Assembly (NCBI GenBank): GCA_035293805.1
Contig: DATGMD010000044.1
Coordinates: 186,001 to 250,000 of the forward strand
DNA: 64,000 nucleotides
Source: JAJPHF01 sp035293805
GTDB lineage: Bacteria > Chloroflexota > UBA6077 > JAJPHF01
Reading direction: 5' to 3'
A program made the position numbers and the translations under genes. The notes under the pieces were generated by a model, which ran no database searches, was not told where the DNA came from, and was given only the letters and a program-made list of their open reading frames with translations. This document shows, in pieces, positions 58,305 through 64,000 of the stretch. Positions within the stretch are counted from its first letter, which is position 1. Every line of letters starts with the position of its first letter.

Positions 58305-59441
58305 TTACTGCTTGGCCAGGATGCGCTGCAGCTCGTCGCGAACCGGACCGAGCCGCTCGTCGTTGTTCTCGTAGAAGGCGATGTCGATGCGGGTGAACTT
58401 CAGGCCGGCGTTCAGAAAGCGCTCGAAGTCCTGCGCCGTCTTCGAGCCGGGCACCTCGTGGTTGTCGGCGCCGTCCAGCTCGTACAGCAGGTCCTGCGCC
58501 TCGCGCCCCATGACGTAGTTGACCCACAGCTTGGCCGCGTTGGGATGCGCGGCGTTCTTCGGCACCGCGGCGTACAGCGGGACGAGCAGGGGCGCGTCGG
58601 CGGGGATGACGAAGTCGAGCGGACCGCCCTTGGCCTTTTCCACCATCGCCCCGTTATGGCTGCAGGCGAGCGCGAGCAGGTCGAACTCGCCGCTCGTCAG
58701 GCGCTGCATCTCGTTGCAGCGGATGAGCCCCGCGATCTGGTCGGCGAGCTGGCGCACGTAAGCGAAGGTGCGCTCCTCGCCCCAGACCTCCGGGGCGGCC
58801 ACCTGGTCGAACGAGGCCGCGTACGGCGTGGAGGCGATGCGCCCCTTGTACTGTGGCTTGAGCAGGTCCTGCAGCGTGCGCGGCACCTCGTCGGCGCGCA
58901 CGCGCTGCGTGTTGTAGGCGATGCCCGGCCAGCTCGACTGGTAGGCCACGGCGGCGCCGCCGCCCGCGATCAGCTCGGGGCGCTGGACGTTCGGAGCCCA
59001 GCTCGCCCAGTCCACCGGCTCGATTGCGTCCGCGTGCATCGCGGCCATGATGTGATTCGCGTAACCCACCTGGACGTCGGTCGCCGACGGCCGCCCGGCC
59101 TGGTACTCCTCCGCGATCCGCGCCGCCACGCTGGGCATGCTGGGACCTGGCGTAAACTTCACGTCCAGGTTCAGTCCATATTGCCGGTTGAAGCCTTCGG
59201 CCAGACGACGAATGCCGTCGCTCCCGCCCATCGTGCCCTCGCCCCAGATGAGCGACAGCGCACCCTCGCGGCGGGCTCCATCGACGAGCGGCTGGAGCCG
59301 CGAATCGGCGGCCGGCGCGGCCCCCTGCACGGACGCTGGCTCCTGTGGCGGCGGGCGCCCTGCCCCCGATCCGCAGCCCGCCAGCGCGAGCAGCACGGCG
59401 AGCCCGAGGGCGCGCGTGAGTAGTCGGTAGATGAATGGCAT
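58305..59441 (-). CDS. extracellular solute-binding lipoprotein, family 1 type (module 2)
   Basis: A 378-residue Fbp/PotD-class SBP. The signal ends at LAGC. The fold includes LQPLVDGARREGALSLIWGEGTMGG, EPVDWASWAPNVQRPELIAGG, TLQDLLKPQYKGRIASTPYAAS and AAHPNAAKLWVNYVMGREAQDLLYELDG. It is the paralogue of the SBP at 44209. It lies 109 bases after Rieske E on the same strand, so here the SBP and oxygenase may be co-transcribed, whereas module 1 is divergent. GGAGGAG precedes the ATG. Confidence 0.8.
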   Translation of the reverse strand: MPFIYRLLTRALGLAVLLALAGCGSGAGRPPPQEPASVQGAAPAADSRLQPLVDGARREGALSLIWGEGTMGGSDGIRRLAEGFNRQYGLNLDVKFTPGPSMPSVAARIAEEYQAGRPSATDVQVGYANHIMAAMHADAIEPVDWASWAPNVQRPELIAGGGAAVAYQSSWPGIAYNTQRVRADEVPRTLQDLLKPQYKGRIASTPYAASFDQVAAPEVWGEERTFAYVRQLADQIAGLIRCNEMQRLTSGEFDLLALACSHNGAMVEKAKGGPLDFVIPADAPLLVPLYAAVPKNAAHPNAAKLWVNYVMGREAQDLLYELDGADNHEVPGSKTAQDFERFLNAGLKFTRIDIAFYENNDERLGPVRDELQRILAKQ

Positions 59442-59550
59442 CTGTTCTCCTCCACAGGCGGCCGCAGGCCCGCGCTCGGCTGGCCACGAGCTACTGTTGC
59501 GCCGCGTGCGGCTGGCGGCCAGCGTCTCGGGTGCCGGCGCCCGCCGCGGC

Positions 59551-60714
59551 TCAGACCCCGCTGGTGGCCTCCAGGCGCGCGGGGCGCGTCCAGGCCTTGA
59601 GTGGCCGCCCCTCGCGCAGCGCGCGTAGCTCGCGCTGGTAGATCTTGCGGAGCAAGATGATCGCGACGTCCGAGCGCCCCAGGCGCTCGTTGACGCGGTC
59701 GGCGATGGCGCCCTGCCCCTCCTGAGCGACGTGGTCCTGAATGTTCACCTCGTCCACGCGCCCCTCGACGTCCACGAGCCGCAGCCGCCCCGCCAGAATC
59801 GCGTCGGCCATCTCGCGCGCCGACGGCACGTTGGCGAGCGTCTCGCGGCGCGCCTGCATCTGCGCCAGATAGCGCTCGGCCGCCGCGCCCTCGATGTGGA
59901 CCAGCCGCGCGTTGAAGCTCTGGTGCCGGTAGTCGTCCAGCGGCACCCGCCAGGCGACCTGGTCGGCCCAACCGCTCTCCGCGTCGTCCGGCGAGCCCTT
60001 GATGTACAGGATGTTCGGCATCACGAACGGCGTGACGCGCACCACCCCATTGGCGCGGCGGCCATACTGGCAGAGGCCGTACTCCGTCTCCTCGGCCGAG
60101 ACTAGCGGTACGTCCCAGTTCAGCCCAAAGTCGGTAAAGCCCGACGAGCGGTGCGTGAAGTTGACGTGCACCTCGTCGATGCCGTTCTCGAGGCTGTTGA
60201 AGTAACTGCAGTGCCGCACGTAGGTACTGGTCTCCAGCACGCCGGGCGCCTCGAACTCGGGCCAGCGGGGCAGCGGCGGCGCCTCCTCCTCACCGAGGTA
60301 GGCGAATATCAAGCCAAGATATTCTTCCGTTGGGTAGCTCTTGATCCGCACCTTGGGGGGGAAGGAGGGGTCCTCGGCGGGCATCTCGACACACTGGCCG
60401 GAGGCGTCGTACGTCCAGCCATGATAGAAGCAGCGGAGGCAGTCGCCCTCCACCCAGCCGGTCGAGAGCTGCGTCCCCCGGTGCGCGCAGCGCGGTGCCA
60501 CCACCTGCGGCCGCCCGTCCTCGCCGCGGTAGAGCGTAAAGTCCTCGCCCAGGATGCGGAGGGGTTTCGCGTGGCCGGGCAGCAAGTCGGCGGCCATGTA
60601 CACGGGATGCCAGAAGCGGCGTAAGTAGCGCCCCCCGAGAGTATCGGGACCAACGTGTACGTAGTCAGGCTGAGCGTGGGCACCCGAGGTGGTGGGTCCG
60701 ATTGTGGTGTTCAC
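59551..60714 (-). CDS. Rieske non-haem iron oxygenase, alpha subunit (copy E, module 2)
   Basis: A 387-residue oxygenase with Rieske ligands C76, H78, C95 and H98 and iron motif ENGIDEVHVNFTH (H183, H188). The start GTG 60714 is chosen because GGAGG lies 6 bases upstream. The frame is open to ATG 60750, but that has no ribosome site. It is the close paralogue of copy C (45558). The 5' end lies inside the 3' end of a truncated amidohydrolase frame, so the gene was probably placed here by recombination. Confidence 0.86.
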   Translation of the reverse strand: MNTTIGPTTSGAHAQPDYVHVGPDTLGGRYLRRFWHPVYMAADLLPGHAKPLRILGEDFTLYRGEDGRPQVVAPRCAHRGTQLSTGWVEGDCLRCFYHGWTYDASGQCVEMPAEDPSFPPKVRIKSYPTEEYLGLIFAYLGEEEAPPLPRWPEFEAPGVLETSTYVRHCSYFNSLENGIDEVHVNFTHRSSGFTDFGLNWDVPLVSAEETEYGLCQYGRRANGVVRVTPFVMPNILYIKGSPDDAESGWADQVAWRVPLDDYRHQSFNARLVHIEGAAAERYLAQMQARRETLANVPSAREMADAILAGRLRLVDVEGRVDEVNIQDHVAQEGQGAIADRVNERLGRSDVAIILLRKIYQRELRALREGRPLKAWTRPARLEATSGV

Positions 60715-61609
60715 GGCATTCCTCCGAGCTGTCACGTAGATACATGGCACGGGCGAGTCCGGGCGATGGCCGAAACATCCACTCGGCGGTCAGGCGGCGC
60801 CGACGCGAGCGCGCGTAGGCCCAATCGGCCCGCAGGATATCGGGGCGCGCGGTGTGCAGGCGCGTCAGCTCGGACCGGCCACGCGACGCCATGCCGAGCG
60901 TGAGCAGCCCCTCGGTGCGCGGGCCGATCCACTCGCGCTGCACGCGCGCCAGGTCGGCGCGATCCATTGGCAGGTCGGGATCGAGGCCGTGGGGCGTGCC
61001 GTAGGAGAAGCGGGCGCGAATCCCCGTGTCCGCCAGCGCTTGCAGATCGGCGTCGGCGTCGGCCGGTGAGCGGACGTTGTGCGCCCAGTCGTGCACCGTC
61101 GTCACGCCCGAGAGGATCGCCTCCGTGGCGCCGAGCCGCACGCCGCGGTACGTGTCGTCCGGGCGGTAGGCCACGCCGAGCCGCATCGCCCAGGCGAAAT
61201 AGCCCAGCTCCGGCCCCTCGTCGACCAGGTTGCGCAGCTGGCTGTTCCAGAGGTGCCAGTGCGTGTCGATGAGGCCCGGCAGGGCGATCATGTCGCGGCC
61301 GTCGAGCACCTCCGCGCCCGGCGCCGCGACGCTCGCGCCGACGGCCACGATCTCGCCGTTGCGCACGTGCACGTCGCCCTGCTCGAAGTCGCCGAGCGCC
61401 GGGTCCACGGTGAGCACGTACGCGCCCCGCACAACGAACTCGCCACGCCCGGGGATCTGCCCGGCTGGCTGCGCCTGGGGCGCGCGCTGCCCTGCTGGCG
61501 CGGGCGTAGCGGCCCGCACCGCCGCCGCGCGGGCCGCTACGCCCGCGGCCCCCAGCGCCGCCATGCTCCGCAGCAGACCCCGTCGGCTTATCGTGCCCCA
61601 CCCGCTCAT
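60665..61609 (-). pseudogene. truncated Tat-exported amidohydrolase
   Basis: The frame starts MSGWG with AGAGGGGGG upstream and has a twin-arginine signal (SRRGLLRSMAALGAAG). The first half of a composite-domain amidohydrolase follows, including the metal-site IDTHWHLW and TEAILSGVTTVHDWAHN. Similarity stops near LRADWAYAR (about 60820). After that the frame is arginine-rich and runs into the Rieske E start. The later His and Asp metal ligands are missing, so the product should be inactive. The intact family is about 450-480 residues. Confidence 0.65.
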
Positions 61610-61671
61610 CGGCCCCCCTCTACCCTGCGGCGGCGCGAGCGCGCTGGGCCGCTGGTCTCGGAAGTGCGCGT

Positions 61672-61680
61672 AATATAGCA
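61672..61680 (-). promoter_or_regulatory. extended -10 promoter of the amidohydrolase relic
   Basis: On the minus strand TGCTATATT is an extended -10 (TGn plus TATATT), 62 bases before the start codon. No -35 is evident. Confidence 0.45.
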
Positions 61681-61718
61681 CGGACGGCGTCGGGGCGGGC
61701 CGCGTAGGTGTTCAAAAA

Positions 61719-61766
61719 GCAGCGGCTGTCCTCGTGCGGCGCTGCGGCGCGCGAGGACGCCGCTGC
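61719..61766 (-). terminator. stem-loop with T-tail upstream of the amidohydrolase relic
   Basis: GCAGCGGC-T-GTCCTCG (61719-61734) pairs with CGAGGAC-GCCGCTGC (61752-61766) in a 15-bp stem with one bulge. On the minus strand TTTTT follows closely. It would stop minus-strand read-through before the relic's own promoter. Confidence 0.55.
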
Positions 61767-61856
61767 CAGAGTCCGTACTGCTACGCGCTGAGGGCGCGGC
61801 GTGGTCTCGCTGGCTGGCAGGGTGGATAATGAGCCGACCGAGCGCAGGAGGAGTTC

Positions 61857-62483
61857 ATGCCTGACTTTCCGCTAGTCCTCGGCCGATCCGCGCTGCTCGT
61901 CAACGACTTCATGCAGTGGATGATCGAGCCGTCCTCGCCCACCTACACGCCCGCGGGCCCCGCCGCCATCGAGCGCCTGATGCCGCTGCTCACGTTCTGC
62001 CGCGAGCAGGACGTCCCGACCGTGTTCGGCGTGCTGCCCGCCGGCGTCAACCGCCTCGCGACCCCTGACGGGCGCCCGCTGGGCGCCGCGCTCTACCGCG
62101 TCGCCAACACGCTCGGCCAGCACCCGAACGACTTCGTATTCGTGAAGCCGATGCTCCCCTCGGGCGATCTCCCCGTCTCGGGCATGTGGCAGAACACGCC
62201 ACTCGAGGCGTACCTGCGGGAGCGCGGCCGCGATACGGTGCTGGTCGCAGGCGCCACGACGCAGTGGGGCACCGATACGACGGTGCGCGAGGGCGCGAAC
62301 CGCGGCTACCAGGTGGTGGCGCTACGCGACTGCTGCGTCACCCGACCCATGGCAGACCGCGGCTGGGGCGCCTTCGAGCCCGAGGCGATCGAATCCGTCT
62401 TCTTCACCGCCTGGACCTACTGGTTCGCCCGCGTCGTCACCGCCGCGGAGGCCCTCGCCGAGCTGCGCGGTCAGGTAGCTTAG
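61857..62483 (+). CDS. isochorismatase-fold protein lacking the nucleophilic cysteine
   Basis: A 208-residue protein. The fold is clear: LLVNDFMQWM with the Asp, FVFVKPMLPSGD with the Lys, and VLVAGATTQWGTDTTVREGANRGYQVVALRDC. In active members the last segment reads GxxTxxCVxxT; here it has TTQWGTDTT, with no Cys at or next to the site. It may be a binding protein or use another chemistry. AGGAGGAG precedes the ATG. Its stop overlaps the convergent SBP stop by 4 bases. Compare the intact paralogue at 32063. Confidence 0.72.
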   Translation: MPDFPLVLGRSALLVNDFMQWMIEPSSPTYTPAGPAAIERLMPLLTFCREQDVPTVFGVLPAGVNRLATPDGRPLGAALYRVANTLGQHPNDFVFVKPMLPSGDLPVSGMWQNTPLEAYLRERGRDTVLVAGATTQWGTDTTVREGANRGYQVVALRDCCVTRPMADRGWGAFEPEAIESVFFTAWTYWFARVVTAAEALAELRGQVA

Positions 62484-63682
62484 CGGTACGGCCCGAGCTG
62501 TGCCACGGCGTAGTCGCAGAACCGGTGGTCCACCAGCACGTCGAGCGGCACGAGCTGCGCGATGCTGCCCCAGGCGAGCAACTGCCGCTGGTCGGCGTCG
62601 ATGGAGTCGAGGTTCAAGTAGCCATCCGGGTTCACCGGGATCCAGCGCACGCGGGTGACGACCTCCAGCGGCAGCCGCGTGTACTCGGCCAGGATCGCGG
62701 CCGTGGCGTCCGCCGGCTGGCCCCCGCGCGTCCAGTCGTTCAGGTCGCGAATTCCCCGCAAGAGCGCGACCGTCCAGCGCCGCGCCACGTCTGGGCGCTC
62801 CGCTACCAACTGCTCGCTGAACACAAGCCCCCCCGACTGTTGGCCGGGGTAGTAGTCGGCCAGGTTCTGCCAGAGAGCCAGCGCGACGCGCTGCGAGGCC
62901 AGCGTGAAGAACGGCTCGATGATGACCGCGCCGTCTACGGCCCGATTTGCGAGCGCCTCGGTCATGCTCGCGAACGGCAGCACCTGCCAGTCCACGTCGT
63001 CAATGCCTAGCCCGGCGGCAGCGAGCATCTTCACGACCGGGAAGGTCAAGCCGCCTTGCTTCATCGGCGTGGGCGTGGCGACGGCGCGGCCCTGGATCGC
63101 TGCCAGGGGCAGCGTGCCGTCCGCCGGCAGCACGTCCTGCCGCAGCGCCACGAGCGCGCTCGGCACACCCCGCTCCAGGTGGCCGTTGTCGACGACCCAC
63201 CGCTGCTGCACGCCGCGGCTCACCGCGTTGTATAGCCCCGCCTGGCTGCTGCTCGTGCCGACGTCGAGCTGTCCCGAGGCGAGGAGCGGCGTCTGCTCGG
63301 CCCCCGAGGCGAACACCTGGTGCTGGTTGTCGATGCCTAGGTCGCGGAAGTACCCGCGCGCCTGCGCGATCGCCGCGCCCGGGACGATACTGGTCAGGTC
63401 GCCCTGGCGCACGACGTCCAGCGAACGCGTTGCAGTCGGCGCGGCCAAGGGGGTTGCGGGCGCGGCGGCCGGCGCAGCCGGGGCGGCGGGCAGGGGCGAG
63501 CCGGCCGGGGCACAAGCCGCCAGGGGCGCCAGTGCCGCTGCGCGCAGCACCGCGCGCCGCGTCCACCGCCGCGGGCCCTGGCACGAGGCTGCCGCCTGGT
63601 TGGCCGGCCCGCCCGCTCGCGCTGGTCCCGTCCGAGATGCAACCGCGGAGTGGCGCGCGTACAGCAAGGCGCCTCCGTCCAT
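62480..63682 (-). CDS. ABC-type solute-binding lipoprotein (NMT1-like)
   Basis: An SBP of about 400 residues. A Tat-like RRAVLRAAALAPLAAC signal with lipobox LAAC starts about 40 residues into the ORF. The fold then has VVRQGDLTSIVPGAAIAQARGYFRDLGI, ASGQLDVGTSSSQAGLYNAVSRGVQQRWVV, IQGRAVATPTPMKQGG and VIIEPFFTLASQ. The C-terminus DHRFCDYAVAQLGPYR matches the SBP at 26069. The start is uncertain: ATG 63682 follows a TATGAT -10-like box (63753-63758), while ATG 63757 or a TTG nearer the signal is also possible. Confidence 0.75.
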   Translation of the reverse strand: MDGGALLYARHSAVASRTGPARAGGPANQAAASCQGPRRWTRRAVLRAAALAPLAACAPAGSPLPAAPAAPAAAPATPLAAPTATRSLDVVRQGDLTSIVPGAAIAQARGYFRDLGIDNQHQVFASGAEQTPLLASGQLDVGTSSSQAGLYNAVSRGVQQRWVVDNGHLERGVPSALVALRQDVLPADGTLPLAAIQGRAVATPTPMKQGGLTFPVVKMLAAAGLGIDDVDWQVLPFASMTEALANRAVDGAVIIEPFFTLASQRVALALWQNLADYYPGQQSGGLVFSEQLVAERPDVARRWTVALLRGIRDLNDWTRGGQPADATAAILAEYTRLPLEVVTRVRWIPVNPDGYLNLDSIDADQRQLLAWGSIAQLVPLDVLVDHRFCDYAVAQLGPYR

Positions 63683-64000
63683 TTCCTGAGCCTCAGCGCG
63701 CGGCAAATGGGCCGGCCGCCCGCCTCGCCCGCTCGCTCTCTGTCGGCGCTGCATCATAACTGACCTGCACAACTCTGACCAGATACCCCGTCGCTTGCAG
63801 TACCCCGCTTTGTGGTCGACGACACTCGCGGCATGACGATCGGCCCAAGGGGCGATAGTTGGCCTCGGCCCCGGCGCGGGGCGCTGGGCCTCGGTCGCCG
63901 CTGACAGGCAGCCACTATATGCCCCGGCCTACAAATCGGGTACCGCAAGCCCCCCGCCGTTGATGCGCTCGACAAGCTACCGTCGTGCTGCTAGGATGGG
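63683..64000. other. window end, no gene seen
   Basis: Only the SBP's probable promoter and leader are recognised here. The open frames are short, with no ribosome site or recognisable product. A gene may begin beyond 64000. Confidence 0.4.

Noticed and set aside
63754..63975. 73-codon minus-strand frame at the window end
   Set aside because: No ribosome site, no recognisable features, and it overlaps the probable promoter of the SBP gene.

Overview
The window is a GC-rich bacterial chromosome segment that most resembles Chloroflexota. The reasons are the combination of a complete Rrf2-SUF operon, a VGVxG-repeat surface protein, palindromic intergenic repeats of the GGCRGG-ACGAG-CCYGCC type, and a large expansion of orphan lipoprotein solute-binding proteins (SBPs) and Rieske oxygenases. 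The phylum is an inference from gene content; no 16S gene is present.

Positions 1-31,000 are mostly housekeeping. They hold tRNA-Leu(CAG); an Rrf2 regulator with a palindromic operator and the operon sufB-C-D-S-U-T; a secreted cupredoxin; the arginine operon argC-J-B-D on the minus strand; a diiron haem-oxygenase-like oxidase; a Tat-type beta-repeat surface protein; an M50 protease with tyrA; and the classical tRNA-Trp, secE, nusG, rplK, rplA, L10 leader, rplJ, rplL block on the minus strand. An MFS transporter, two SBPs, a chemoreceptor with a possible sigma-28 promoter and a TctC-type SBP close this half.

Positions 31,000-64,000 are an accessory catabolic island. It contains six Rieske non-haem iron oxygenases, six further lipoprotein SBPs plus a relic of another, a Pht5-like SBP-fold protein, a type I (VOC) and a type II (LigAB) extradiol dioxygenase, a meta-cleavage hydrolase, a bicupin, amidohydrolases, two isochorismatase-fold proteins (one lacking its nucleophile), an M24-fold protein that has lost most metal ligands, and several gene relics (acyl-CoA dehydrogenase, amidohydrolase, SBP). 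No ABC permease, uptake ATPase or Rieske reductase is encoded anywhere in the window.

The striking pattern is repeated pairing of one Rieske oxygenase gene with one orphan SBP gene. One pair of modules is a recognisable duplication (44,209-46,820 and 58,305-60,714). A plausible reading is capture of diverse aromatic or xenobiotic compounds by SBPs and their ring hydroxylation and cleavage by shuffled enzyme modules, with uptake and electron transfer supplied from elsewhere. The SUF operon would provide the Fe-S clusters. Many genes carry the same readable promoter form, TTGnnn-N17-TAnnnT, usually 20-130 bases upstream of the start codon.
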